DNA from: an uncultured Verrucomicrobia subdivision 3 bacterium | GTDB lineage: Bacteria > Verrucomicrobiota > Verrucomicrobiia > Limisphaerales > UBA11358 | NCBI GenBank assembly: GCA_903944085.1 | Contig: CAJAQO010000070.1 | Location: forward strand, 1 to 37,751 | Length of the DNA: 37,751 bases | Direction: 5' to 3' | In this document: positions 1 through 8,351 of the stretch, piece by piece | Position numbering within the stretch: position 1 is the stretch's first letter | How the letters are laid out: every line of letters starts with the position of its first letter | Translations under genes and position numbers: made by a program | The notes under the pieces: generated by a model | What the model saw: the letters and a program-made list of their open reading frames with translations, nothing else | Database searches by the model: none | Told to the model about the DNA's origin: nothing

Positions 1-1
1 C

Positions 2-154
2 ATCTGGGTGAACTGGTCGTTGAAACAAAGCACCAGCTTGGCCACGAGCGGCTGGACTGGCTTTAGCGGTCCCATCGGCAATGACGGCAGCACCCAAACC
101 GCCACTAACTCGTTGGCGTCAGGCAACCGCTTCTTCCGGCTCTCCAATCCATAA
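2..154 (+). CDS. C-terminal end of a secreted protein (partial)
   Basis: An open frame enters from the left edge and stops at TAA 152-154. The visible 50 residues include QSTSLATSGWTGFSGPIG and end in FFRLSNP. This matches the kind of C-terminal beta-sandwich tail found on many secreted Verrucomicrobial proteins (x-Q-S-T-x-L ... W ... ending F-F/Y-R-L-x-x-P). Similar endings occur elsewhere in this window on the 2931-residue protein (FYRLVYP) and the GH30 enzyme (FFMIRVP). The main domain of this gene lies outside the window, so its function cannot be told. Confidence 0.6.
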   Translation: MWVNWSLKQSTSLATSGWTGFSGPIGNDGSTQTATNSLASGNRFFRLSNP

Positions 155-281
155 CTCGGAATGCTTAATGAGCCAATTTCACCGAGCGAGTATGCGTGAA
201 TTAGCCGATAAACAAATCAACAGCAAAGCTGCATCCACGACACCCTGCTCGCGACTTCGCCGCCACCAGACAGCCGAAAGC

Positions 282-791
282 TCATAGGTGAAAGCGATTC
301 CTCTGCGGCCGGAATTGCGGGTTTGACGGCTGCACGTTTGCCCCACTACCTTCATTGAACGTCCGCAGAACCGATTTCACTGCTTCCAGCAATTCGTCGA
401 AGGAATAGGGCTTGAGCAGCACTACGGCCGGCTGGAGTGAGGTGCTCCGGGCAAACTGCTCGTCCGGCACGACTCCCGTGACCATGATGACAGGCCATTC
501 CGGATGGACGGCTTGGAGTTTCTGGATCAGCTCAACGCCAGTCACCTTCGGCATATTGTTGTCCGTAACGATGAGATCATACTGATTCAATTGCAGCGCG
601 TCCTAGGCGGCAGCGCCATCTTCGGCGGCGTCCATCTCATAGCAGGACATGGTTAATATTTCGGTGTTAAGCAGGCGGATGGCGGCATCGTCCTCCACCA
701 CCAGGATGCGCTGGCGGGGATTCAATTCAGGTTGAATCGGCGGACTGGCCGGCTGGCCGGCTGGCAAGGTGTCATTTTTGTTGAGCCTCAT
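282..791 (-). pseudogene. CheY-like receiver (response regulator), interrupted by in-frame TAG
   Basis: Single receiver domain with no output domain, read from ATG at 791 to TGA at 282. The first part has the acidic pair (ILVVEDDAAIRLL). The second part has the phospho-acceptor Asp in LIVTDNNMPKVTG, the conserved Thr in IMVTG and the conserved Lys in LLKPYS. The two halves are in the same frame and are separated only by a TAG codon at 605-603, in the helix after DGAAA. Homologues commonly have Trp here (TGG, one transition from TAG). No indel is needed to join them. If TAG stops translation, the 62-residue product lacks the phosphorylation site. No kinase gene is adjacent; the nearest is the broken one at 21.7-24.8 kb. 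Confidence 0.75.
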
Positions 792-1080
792 ATTATTAGA
801 ACGTCAAACTTTGCAGATTCTATGAGGTGTTCTACCCATGTGACATGCCGGTGGTCCGGCAACCGCACGCCGAAATCGCCCGGCGACGGCCCGGCCTCAA
901 GACAATTCGCCGCAGTTGTTGGATTCAAATGGAATTCTACTTTTGGAACTATATGTGATCATTTCACACAGCCGGGAGCCAGTCGCTATTGCATTCTAGG
1001 ACATGTTTATGCGTTTTTAGGTCAAGACGAAAGGGATAAAAACTACGCGGCCAAGTGAGCGTCAACGTCACCAAATTTCT

Positions 1081-1437
1081 ATGAAAGACAAACTCCCCAT
1101 GATCGAAGTGCTGGCGTGGCTTCACGCGAACCACCCAACACTTCATGCCGCCGTCGAGGCGGGAAGAGACTGGTTTTGGCTCTGCTGCGACCTGCGCGGC
1201 GAGCACAACCAAACCGTCCGTGACACCATCGTTGAATACGGATTCAGATTCGCCAAACGTGGCCACACGCTGCCCAGTGGCAACGTGTCGTATTGGAGTC
1301 ACAGTTGCACCAAACCGATCCCCTTCAAGCGCCGGAGCAAGTTCGCCAGCAAATCAACCTCAACTAATAATTCGGGCGACAACGCCGCCCCGTTCAGTTC
1401 CGAAGAACTGGCCGAGGCGTCGGCGTTATTCGCCTGA
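1081..1437 (+). CDS. Hypothetical protein, 118 aa
   Basis: Begins MKDKLPMIEVLAWLHANHP and ends TGA. The N-terminal half is acidic and Trp/Cys-rich (RDWFWLCCDLRG); the C-terminal half is polar and basic then acidic (FSSEELAEASALFA). No family recognised. It lies 9 nt before the AAA+ ATPase remnant on the same strand, so the two were probably co-transcribed, and both sit in a stretch full of frameshifted accessory genes. It may belong to a plasmid-like or integrative element; that is inference from context. Confidence 0.5.
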   Translation: MKDKLPMIEVLAWLHANHPTLHAAVEAGRDWFWLCCDLRGEHNQTVRDTIVEYGFRFAKRGHTLPSGNVSYWSHSCTKPIPFKRRSKFASKSTSTNNSGDNAAPFSSEELAEASALFA

Positions 1438-1446
1438 CCGAACCAC

Positions 1447-2024
1447 ATGAAACCATCTGACTTCATCGGCAAATCCAGCAAGATCGCCATGCTCTTGTGC
1501 GCGCAAATCCCCAAGCTGCAAGACGAGCATTGCCCGGTCATGCACCGACGTTACCTGTTCACGGGTGCGCCCGGACTGGGTAAAAGTGCTATCGCCATGA
1601 TGTTTGGCCGCGCACTGGTCAATCATCAGCTTGGCATCGAGGCCATCAACGGACAGTCCATGAGCGTGGAGCGTGTCCGGGAGTGGTCCTTCCACGGAAA
1701 ATTCTGGCCCATGTTCGGGATGCGCGTGCAAATCGTGGACGAGATTGACGCCGCGAGTCCGGCGGCGCACAACGAGCTGCGGACCTACCTCGACAACCTG
1801 CCCATCAAGACCGTGTTCTTGATGACGACAAACAAGCCGATCAACGAGCTGCCGGAGCAACTCCAGAGCCGGGCAAAAAATCCAAAACTTTGAACCCATC
1901 CCGCTGGAGCTGATCGCCAACTGGCTGCAATCGCAACGGCAACGTGCGGGCGGCGGAGATGGTGGCGCTGTCGGCGGAAGGGGTTTGGGATGCGCCAGTC
2001 GAGCGAGAGGCGGTGCTGGCGTGA
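1447..2024 (+). pseudogene. AAA+ ATPase (clamp-loader/RuvB-like), frameshifted twice
   Basis: Opens with MKPSDFIGKSSKIAMLL. It shows a Walker A motif (GAPGLGKS), a Walker B-like VQIVDEID and a sensor-1-like FLMTTNKP, followed by the LQSR arginine-finger region. The reading frame is then lost. Around 1873 the sense continues one base later (FEPIPLELIANWLQSQ), and around 1940 it shifts once more (NVRAAEMVALSAEGVW) to end at TGA 2022-2024. Unbroken, it would be a small ATPase of about 190 residues. Such proteins load or remodel DNA-bound complexes and are common on mobile elements. The two indels make it a pseudogene, unless they are sequencing errors; the A6 run at 1875-1880 is close to the first. 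Confidence 0.65.
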
Positions 2025-2198
2025 GCGAAGCATTCGAAAAGCCTCCTGCAACAAGCTTCAATTCGGCCAGCCACCCTGACTGCCCGGTCGCCACGTCTCA
2101 GGTGGAGCGTGGCTAAATCATCGTTGACAACCCACAAAGCGTGAACTAAACCCAATCATGCTTTCAGTGCTTAAACGCAAAATGCGATCGAATACCTA

Positions 2199-2205
2199 AT
2201 TAGGC
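2199..2205 (+). other. TTAGGC box upstream of cassette-like gene 1
   Basis: ATTAGGC, 27 nt before the ATG at 2233. It resembles the R' core of integron attC sites (GTTRRRY) apart from its first base. Comparable boxes lie before the next two short genes (2803-2809 and 3111-3117). No convincing complete attC hairpin was found by eye. Confidence 0.25.
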
Positions 2206-2232
2206 GGCATCCCCCTCACAAAGGATAAAACT

Positions 2233-2709
2233 ATGAAATACTACAAAGCACCTTGGGGCGGCTGGTTGGTGAGCATCTCGCTACTTATGACACTTTTGTG
2301 CCTGGGAGGCGCGGCTAACACATTGCTGCATGGCAATCAGTGGCTCAGCCTCGCCCTCGTGGGGCTTACGGTGGGATGTGCGCTTTTCAGCATCCGGGGC
2401 TATACAGTAACCCCGGATGCAATCCTGGTGCATCGACTTTTGTGGGTGACGCGGCTGCCGTTGGCGGGCTTGCAATCGGCGCAAATGCTACCAAGAAGCC
2501 TTTCCTGGCGGGGAATCCGCATTGGCAACGGGGGCTTCTTTTCCTTTACCGGCTGGAGTTACGTTCCGGGTCGGGGTTTTTTCCGTGTTTTTGTCACCGA
2601 TCCAAACCACAAAGTGCTCCTGTGCTTTGACAACCGCCAAGTGGTGGTATCGCCTTGCGCACCGGAGGAGTTTATTCATGAGCTGCCACTTTCGAGCCAT
2701 GCCGACTAA
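2233..2709 (+). CDS. PH-domain-like small membrane protein
   Basis: 158 residues, start ATG after an AAAGGA-like purine stretch. Two hydrophobic segments near residues 13-30 and 37-55 (LVSISLLMTLLCLGG and LSLALVGLTVGCALFSI) form a hairpin. A beta-rich domain follows (YTVTPDAILVHRLLW ... VFVTDPNHKVLLCFDNRQVVV), which resembles bacterial PH domains (bPH/YdbT-like) anchored by two helices. The cellular role of such proteins is mostly unknown. It is the first of three short same-strand genes with long spacers, unlike the tight operons elsewhere in the window. Confidence 0.6.
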   Translation: MKYYKAPWGGWLVSISLLMTLLCLGGAANTLLHGNQWLSLALVGLTVGCALFSIRGYTVTPDAILVHRLLWVTRLPLAGLQSAQMLPRSLSWRGIRIGNGGFFSFTGWSYVPGRGFFRVFVTDPNHKVLLCFDNRQVVVSPCAPEEFIHELPLSSHAD

Positions 2710-2802
2710 AGTCGCCGGAACCAGTTCCGCAGTTCACGTCGCAGCACAATCCACGCTCTCGGAGAGCAGGCAGCTTTTTCACTTTCATCGCCAGCCATAC
2801 TG

Positions 2803-2809
2803 TTTAGGC
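2803..2809 (+). other. TTAGGC box upstream of cassette-like gene 2
   Basis: TTTAGGC, 38 nt before the ATG at 2848. The preceding gene ends in GACTAAA (2703-2712 region), which differs at one position from the reverse complement GCCTAAA. This is the arrangement expected of the outer arms of a degenerate attC site, but the inner arms do not pair well. Confidence 0.2.
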
Positions 2810-2847
2810 CACTTGACCACACAACCAAACCAAAACACCATACCATT

Positions 2848-3093
2848 ATGAAAATCAGCAACGGCACAGAGTTTCGCTTCGCCACGCCGAAGCCTTCGCG
2901 ATTGCAGAAGCAATTTATCTGTCTCGCCGGTTTCTGTTTTATACTTTCTTGGATCATTGGCCAGACAGGCAGAGCTTGGATTGTTGGGATTGGTGAGTTA
3001 TCGCTTGTTGGCGCACTTGTGACTTTATTGGTCGGCACGATTGCTGAGCGCAAAGAGTGGCAGGCGGCGCACAAAATTGATGATTCCAAATGA
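2848..3093 (+). CDS. Small two-helix membrane protein, 81 aa
   Basis: Starts MKISNGTEFRFATPKP and ends TGA. Hydrophobic stretches near residues 22-38 (KQFICLAGFCFILSWII) and 46-65 (VGIGELSLVGALVTLLVGT) predict two membrane helices with a basic/acidic soluble tail. No family recognised. It lies between two TTAGGC boxes in a run of short one-gene units. Confidence 0.45.
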   Translation: MKISNGTEFRFATPKPSRLQKQFICLAGFCFILSWIIGQTGRAWIVGIGELSLVGALVTLLVGTIAERKEWQAAHKIDDSK

Positions 3094-3110
3094 CGCAGGT
3101 TAAACACCTA

Positions 3111-3117
3111 GTTAGGC
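3111..3117 (+). other. GTTAGGC box upstream of cassette-like gene 3
   Basis: Exact match to the integron attC R' consensus GTTRRRY, 12 nt before the ATG at 3130. The spacer to the previous gene is only 36 nt, too short for an ordinary attC site, so this may be chance or a shortened site. Confidence 0.25.
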
Positions 3118-3129
3118 ATCGTGACTACC

Positions 3130-3519
3130 ATGAAAATCACACCATTACTAATCGGAGCTTGCATGTTGGCAGGCTTGACAGGCTGCCATAAATCTCAAAG
3201 CAGTCTGCCAATTGAAGCGGTAGAAGAGGCTAGTATTAAAACCATCGCGCTTGCGTCCATTGCCGCAAAGTATCCGAATATGGCATCATCCGAGTTGATA
3301 TTTGGCGACATGAGAAGAGTGACGCCGCCCGTTGGCAAATAGTTCATTCTTGTGAACTACATCGTTCCCACATCAGGCACGACAAACGAATACGATACCC
3401 CGGAAGGCAAGAGAGTCAAAATCACTCGCCAGCAACTAAGTGTGACTATGTCGCCAGCAATGGTAGTTCAGAATGTTTCCGAAAACGCAAGAGATGACAT
3501 TTACAAGACCGACCAGTAA
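3130..3519 (+). pseudogene. Small lipoprotein, interrupted by in-frame TAG
   Basis: Start ATG 3130 is preferred over GTG 3121 because it gives a proper lipoprotein signal: MKITPLLIGACMLAGLTGC, with lipobox LTGC. After residue 70 (RVTPPVGK) comes TAG 3340-3342. The same frame then runs on for another 58 codons (FILVNYIVPTSG ... DIYKTDQ) to TAA 3517-3519. The downstream part has normal amino-acid composition and reads as the continuation of a periplasmic beta-rich protein of 129 residues. An aromatic residue such as Trp would fit before FILVNY. The family was not recognised. Confidence 0.55.
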
Positions 3520-3805
3520 GATATGGGGGTGCTTATCACGATAGAATAAGATGGCAGAGACCCGGTGTCGGGCGACTCTACTCTGCCTATGAAAACTAAA
3601 AGCACTCCTTCTGGTCTTCGAAACCTGCCGGCCGGCTGAAGAGGACTGCCGTATTAGCGCGACCATCGAGTGTTGCGTGTTCATGCCAGTCCAATAATCG
3701 TTCAGCATCTCCAGTTCAGTCAACCCCAGGGGCTCAAAGTCTTATCGCCGGCACCGTTAACACCTATCACCTACGGAACCCAGCCCACCGCCGCACCAAT
3801 CAATT

Positions 3806-3994
3806 ATGAGAGTCACCGCCACAAAACGTCGCGCGCTCCGCGCCAGTCCCACCCTTGAAATCAACTTCGGCGAGCCAGAAGCCTTTGCGCTTGTCGTGCA
3901 AACTGCAACGGACGGGGACCGTGTCACTGCGCGGAAAGCGCAGTCGGCAGCCGACCAACAAACGGCCGAGCAACAGCAGCCGCTCATCATCTGA
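3806..3994 (+). CDS. Hypothetical protein, 62 aa
   Basis: Begins MRVTATKRRALRASPTLEI and ends in a Gln/Ala-rich helix (AADQQTAEQQQPLII, TGA). It lies 41 nt before the methyltransferase remnant on the same strand, a position often taken by a short companion gene on plasmids or integrative elements. No family recognised. It could be non-coding, but it is the only open frame here with sensible composition. Confidence 0.35.
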   Translation: MRVTATKRRALRASPTLEINFGEPEAFALVVQTATDGDRVTARKAQSAADQQTAEQQQPLII

Positions 3995-4035
3995 CCTGCC
4001 AGCCGGCTGCCCCGCAAAGAATCAAATATATCTCT

Positions 4036-5074
4036 ATGCTAACCTTACTAAAGCAAGCTCGTTCCGGCCTCAGCCTGGAGAATCTGCAAGAAAGTTTTGA
4101 CGCGGACCAGAACGCCGCCAATGGCGGGATGGCTCAATACTTCACGCCCGAAAACATTGCTGAAAAATATCAGACCCTGCTGCCGGCAAGGTCGCCGGTC
4201 ACCATCCTCGATCCGCAATGCGGGCAGGGGGCGCTCATCAGGTTGCCGGGCCAGTATGGCATCATGCGCTTCGGTTGCGAGCTGGATTCCAGAATCAACT
4301 ATCTTCAAGGCGTCCAACTCATCACGGCCAACTGCCAGAAAGTGTTCGAGCTTGTGGCCGACCTTTACCCGGAGCTGCGCTGGGTTTGCATCAATGCCAA
4401 TGTTCCGTTCGGCAGAAAATGGAAGCTGCCGGACGGCTCATGGATTGATTCAACTCTCGCCACCTGGCGCTTTGCAGTCGAGCATGGCAACTACGCTACT
4501 TCATTGCTGGCCGCGCCACCATTGAGAAACTCGGCATCAAGGCGCATCCCTGGGTGTTTCATTACGATACCGTCATGGCGTCGGAATGGTGGGCCAACAT
4601 GCGCGATACCACCGAGATTGGCGTTGTGTGTTGGAAACGCCCGGAGCAAGACCGATTCACTCCACAGTCTTACCTGTTTCAGACTTGGAATAAAATCACC
4701 GAGATCATTGAGGAAGAGCGTATCAGCCGGCCCGACTTCAACATCTATCTTGACGACACCGGCAAGCTGCGCACCTATCTGTCCCAGCGCGGCGTCGTCA
4801 AACTCAAGTTGAGCAAGGAGCAAATCGCCAAACTGCTCAAGATAAATGATTGCGCGCCGCTCACATTGACGACCGAGAAGGCGTCCCGCATGTTGCTCCG
4901 TGAACTCGTGGACGCCGGCATCTACATCATTCAGCCCGAAGCGTTGGCAACCATCGAGTCCGCACTGGCCGAAGTTAATTCCCTGGCGTGTCCCATCATG
5001 CCAGTCTCCGACTTCTCCGCCGTCGCCTGGGCCGACGAGGAAGATGTTTTGTTGTGCATCAAAGACGTGGACGC
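4036..5074 (+). pseudogene. N6-adenine DNA methyltransferase-like protein, frameshifted
   Basis: Starts MLTLLKQARSGLSLENLQ. YFTPENIAEKYQTLL is followed by ILDPQCGQGALI, which matches the SAM-binding motif I of N6-methyltransferases. CINANVPFGRKW stands where the catalytic (N/D)PPF motif is expected, although it reads N-x-x-P-F. One base is missing near 4495. Before it the frame gives TWRFAVEHGNY; after it the frame one base back gives YFIAGRATIEKLGIKAHPW, so the ancestor probably read NYGYFIAG. The frame then stays open and merges with a recombinase C-terminus. These proteins are usually encoded on plasmids or integrative elements. Activity is unlikely in the present state. Confidence 0.6.
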
Positions 5075-5298
5075 AGAAGGCGTGCGATTGTCCATCACAT
5101 TCAGCCGCATGTGTCAGCGCCTTGGCATCATGGGCAAGAGCTTTCATAGCCTGCGCCATGCGGCGGCGACCGAGAAGCACAAAAGGGGCGGACAAAGCGG
5201 CGCTGACCGCGAAGCTGGCGAGCGTGCTGTCCCTGGCGGAAATCAAACAACTGCTCGGCCACGCCAGCGCAAAGACGACCAAAAAATACGTCCATTAA
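5075..5298 (+). pseudogene. Tyrosine recombinase C-terminal fragment fused to the methyltransferase frame
   Basis: Continuing in the methyltransferase frame, SRMCQRLGIMGKSFHSLRH carries the H-x-L-R box of tyrosine recombinases. A one-base slip near 5175-5185 then moves the sense into the next frame, giving SLAEIKQLLGHASAKTTKKY and VH, TAA 5296-5298. LGH is the third conserved His position and the terminal Tyr (TKKYVH) is the nucleophile. The N-terminal core-binding part and the first catalytic Arg are missing. The join to the methyltransferase, somewhere near 5075-5105, therefore looks like a deletion that fused two genes. The element that carried them has lost its integrase. Confidence 0.65.
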
Positions 5299-5443
5299 GC
5301 ACCCGGGATGAGTCAACAGATTCACGTTGACTCGATTCCCGGTCGGGTGGCTCATGTGGGCTCATGTGGGCTGACATTTTAACTAAGTCGGATTGGACAG
5401 CTAGAAAACCGCGAATTTTCCCCTGTGTCCAGAACCGTCTGAA

Positions 5444-5463
5444 CCGCGCCCCATCGGGCGCGG
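5444..5463. repeat. Perfect 8-bp GC hairpin
   Basis: CCGCGCCC and GGGCGCGG flank a CATC loop. All eight pairs are G-C. There is no following T-run, so it is not a textbook intrinsic terminator, but it lies between the recombinase fragment and the next gene, where a transcription end would be expected. Confidence 0.4.
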
Positions 5464-5567
5464 CTCGGCGCGTTTCTGGATAAGGCGCTTCGCGGTGCCT
5501 CTAGCTGGCGTGACGGGTCCGCGCCTCTTTCTTACTATAAAACCAACACTCCGGAAATACTGAAAAC

Positions 5568-6158
5568 ATGGGCTTTTTTAAAGCGTTAGCTGGCTTGGTG
5601 AGCAAAGATGCATGGGGCGAGCAATACATTGAGAACTTCTTATGGATTGTGCGTTGTTCTGAAAAAGATCATCCACAACAACCGAGATGCGCGCATCTCG
5701 CCAGAGCGTGGGTAGAACAATTTAGAACACTTGGTTGCACTATCGAATCCTATCTGGGAAACAACCCGCAGGTGGTTGCAGAGCTGGCGACTTTCTTCAG
5801 CTGTTTGAACAAACCATATGATGTAGAAGCGATTGCTTTGCTTGCCGTTTTTGAGTGTCGTTGGGAGACATATTATCCAAGCAACAGATTGAATCCAAAC
5901 GACCAGTTTATAGCAAGATACCGGGAACTGGCGCGACTGTTATTCAAACAGATGGCGAGTAAGAGCAGCCAGTTTGGAGAATGGTTTCAAAAAAACAATC
6001 CAAACTCATCGAGTTTCGGCATCGGCTATAACACCATCGGCAATCCGAGTGTCGTGATGTCCGACGGCAGCAGCATCAATTTTGGGAAAATTTCTCTCTA
6101 TCGTGAAGTCATCGAAAAGATGGAAGGTTGTTTTTTCGAGACTGAACTTGCATTCTAA
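5568..6158 (+). CDS. Hypothetical protein, 196 aa
   Basis: Begins MGFFKALAGLVSKDAWGEQ and ends TAA. It is mainly helical (residues 15-130, rich in Trp, Phe and charged residues), followed by a Ser/Asn/Gly stretch (NNPNSSSFGIGYNTIGNPS) and a short C-terminal helix. No signal peptide and no recognised domain. It is 12 nt upstream of the lipoprotein gene, so the two are probably co-transcribed. A TACTATAAAA stretch about 35 nt upstream could be a -10 element. Confidence 0.5.
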   Translation: MGFFKALAGLVSKDAWGEQYIENFLWIVRCSEKDHPQQPRCAHLARAWVEQFRTLGCTIESYLGNNPQVVAELATFFSCLNKPYDVEAIALLAVFECRWETYYPSNRLNPNDQFIARYRELARLLFKQMASKSSQFGEWFQKNNPNSSSFGIGYNTIGNPSVVMSDGSSINFGKISLYREVIEKMEGCFFETELAF

Positions 6159-6170
6159 CTCAACCAAAAA

Positions 6171-6569
6171 ATGAAACTATTAATTATCATTGGGTGCGCC
6201 GCTATATTAACCGGTTGCGCCACCGGCACACACATTGTCACTGGGGCCGCGCACCCTAAAATCAAACCGGATCAAGTCACGATTTATCAAGTCGCGCCTG
6301 CGAAGTTTGAAATCGTCGGCATCGTGAATCCCACCACGCCGGGCATGAGGCAGCGCAACATGGCCGCCGCCGTGAATATGTTGAAGGCATAGGCCGCAGA
6401 GATTGGTGCTAACGGCATCCTGCTTGGTGGCGTTAATCCCGGTAGCGAGTCCATTGGCGTGGCCAGCGGCACCGCCTTCAGTGGCAGTCACGCAGTCTTT
6501 GGCTCGACCATCGCCACATCTTCGAGCGGCATCCAGTTGTCAGGGCAGGCTATTTTTATGGAAAAGTGA
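6171..6569 (+). pseudogene. Small lipoprotein, interrupted by in-frame TAG
   Basis: ATG 6171 gives a lipoprotein signal (MKLLIIIGCAAILTGC, lipobox LTGC). Next comes PAKFEIVGIVNPTTPG and a helix ending VNMLKA. TAG 6390-6392 follows, and the same frame continues AAEIGANGILLGGVNPGS ... AIFMEK to TGA 6567-6569. The pattern 'helix, then AxxxGANGILL' is typical of small outer-membrane lipoproteins in which the position before AAE is usually Gln, Lys or Glu. CAG to TAG would be one transition. Full length is 132 codons. The two halves clearly belong together, and no indel is needed. Confidence 0.6.
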
Positions 6570-6597
6570 TGCTACCAGATGCGCCGGTCCCAGCAGC

Positions 6598-8163
6598 TCA
6601 CTGCCCTCTGACCTGGAAAAAGCCTGACGTGTTAGTCATCGGCAGATTCGTGCTGTTGAAGCTCGTGGTCACGATGTCGCTCCACGTTGGGGGCAGCGCG
6701 CCCGCGCGTTGGACGACGTAAGGGGCCACGCCGCCAATCCAGTTCACGTTCACGTTCATGCCCGCACGCGCGATGGACAAAGTGATGACATTCGTCACGG
6801 TGATCACCACCGCGCCATACGTCACGGCGTGAACGCCGTCGTTTGCGCCCAGCTCCAGCGTGTAAGTCCCCGGCGCGCTGAAATTCGCCGTCGTGTTGGT
6901 CAGCGCCGCGTTGCCAAACGTCACCGTGCCCGGCCCGGAATACTCCAGCCATTGGTTGACCGGCGCGGGGTTTGCGAAAGTCACCGTGCCTGCCAGTAGT
7001 GCTGCCTGGCCGAACACCACCGTCTGGTCCGGTCCCGCGTTTGCCACGGGTGCGCCCGCCGAACGCGGTCCTTCGTTTGTGCCCGTTGTCTGGATGACCT
7101 CGAAGTTCGTGATGACCAGGCTCAACAAATCGCTGAAACAATTCCCGCCATTCGGCCAGCGGTCGTCCGGGGCCACGGAAATTCCCGCGATGCTGCCGTT
7201 GTCCGCCACGAGCGCGCCGTATTTTTTCAACGCCAGCGCCACGGCCTTTTCCTCCTTCGTCCAGCCGGCCGGGATGACAAACGCCGCCTTCAACCGCAGC
7301 CGTTGGCCCATGCTGGGCAGGTTCGTGCTCGTGTTGGCCGCCGGCGCGGCAAAATGCGTGGCCGGATAAATATAATTGTTGTAACGCGATTTTTTTACCG
7401 TGATGCGCAGCGCGTGTTCCACCCTGCCGCGCTCCGCCTCGTCGTAGCGCACGAGCGCGGGAAACATCGGCAGGCCCGCCGCGTCGCCGGAGGTCAATCC
7501 CGCCGGGCGCAGGCCGTTTGTGTTCAGATTGAAAATCGCGCCGTTCGCCGCCTGCCAGTTCGTGCCTACGAGCAAGGCGTTCCACGTTTCGTAAATGATT
7601 CCTTTGCCCGGCTGCACCATGATGGAATGCCGGTCGCTGCCGTCATTGTTCGTCTGCCATTGCAGCAACGTCTGCGGTGTGCCGTTGGCGATCAAACCCA
7701 GCGGCCATTCTTCAATCGGCTGATTCGTCGGGATGGGATAAAGGCCATATGGATAAATGCCGCTGTTCAAATCTGAATCATCGGGATACAATACAAACTG
7801 ATTCGACACCAGCAACTGGCTGTCCGGCACCAGCACATAATTCATCTCCCAATTCACGTGCAGCTTCAGGTGCGAGGCGATGCTGGAACCCGAGAGGCCG
7901 TTCGTGAAATCGAACATCATCTGCGCCAGCATCGCGTCCGAGTTCGCCAGCACCGGACGATTGGAGATGCACTCGTTCCAAGGATTCGTCACCGGAAAAA
8001 TCTGCATGGCCGACACCACGGCGTCCGCGTTGTTCGTGTTAAACAAAATGGCATTCGTCACCACCGGCAGCGCGCCGAGAATGCGGCCCTCCTGGTTGAT
8101 GCGTTCGGCCGGCAGGCGTAGCACGGACAGCAGCAAAATCAAGGTGATGGCAAACGGTTTCAT
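6598..8163 (-). CDS. Secreted protein with PKD domain
   Basis: 521 residues from ATG 8163. The longer frame to 8271 has no better start, and MKPFAITLILLLSVLRLPAE is a clear signal peptide. Residues about 25-350 form a domain of unknown function. It carries PGKGIIYETWNALLVGTNW, NTNGLRPAGLTSGDAAGLP and ALVRYDEAERGRVEHALRI, a signature I associate with secreted Acidobacteria/Verrucomicrobia proteins that have no known activity. A PKD-like repeat follows (ANAGPDQTVVFGQAALL ... GTYTLELGANDGVHAVT), then a short beta domain ending GFFQVRGQ, TGA. It probably acts outside the cytoplasm, binding a polymer or the cell surface. It is transcribed alone. Confidence 0.75.
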   Translation of the reverse strand: MKPFAITLILLLSVLRLPAERINQEGRILGALPVVTNAILFNTNNADAVVSAMQIFPVTNPWNECISNRPVLANSDAMLAQMMFDFTNGLSGSSIASHLKLHVNWEMNYVLVPDSQLLVSNQFVLYPDDSDLNSGIYPYGLYPIPTNQPIEEWPLGLIANGTPQTLLQWQTNNDGSDRHSIMVQPGKGIIYETWNALLVGTNWQAANGAIFNLNTNGLRPAGLTSGDAAGLPMFPALVRYDEAERGRVEHALRITVKKSRYNNYIYPATHFAAPAANTSTNLPSMGQRLRLKAAFVIPAGWTKEEKAVALALKKYGALVADNGSIAGISVAPDDRWPNGGNCFSDLLSLVITNFEVIQTTGTNEGPRSAGAPVANAGPDQTVVFGQAALLAGTVTFANPAPVNQWLEYSGPGTVTFGNAALTNTTANFSAPGTYTLELGANDGVHAVTYGAVVITVTNVITLSIARAGMNVNVNWIGGVAPYVVQRAGALPPTWSDIVTTSFNSTNLPMTNTSGFFQVRGQ

Positions 8164-8351
8164 GCGGACTCGTTTCAAACTAAAGCCACGCCGCGCGAAT
8201 GCAAGCGCCAGAGAACATTTCCTAGGCCACCGTCTCCCGCCGGCTGTCGCGCGAGGCTCTGGCGGTAACATGAATTACCACTGCAACGCGTCATAGGCCG
8301 GACACCGGAGATCAAGCTAGCCGGCGTGGCGACGAAATTCACAGTGGCTGG

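Noticed and set aside
5347-5370. Tandem copy of GCTCATGTGG
   Set aside because: Only two 10-nt copies; no third copy and no adjacent mobile gene boundary that it clearly marks.
6632-7585. 317-codon frame within the PKD protein gene
   Set aside because: Arg/Gly-rich out-of-frame shadow; the main frame has a signal peptide and PKD domain.
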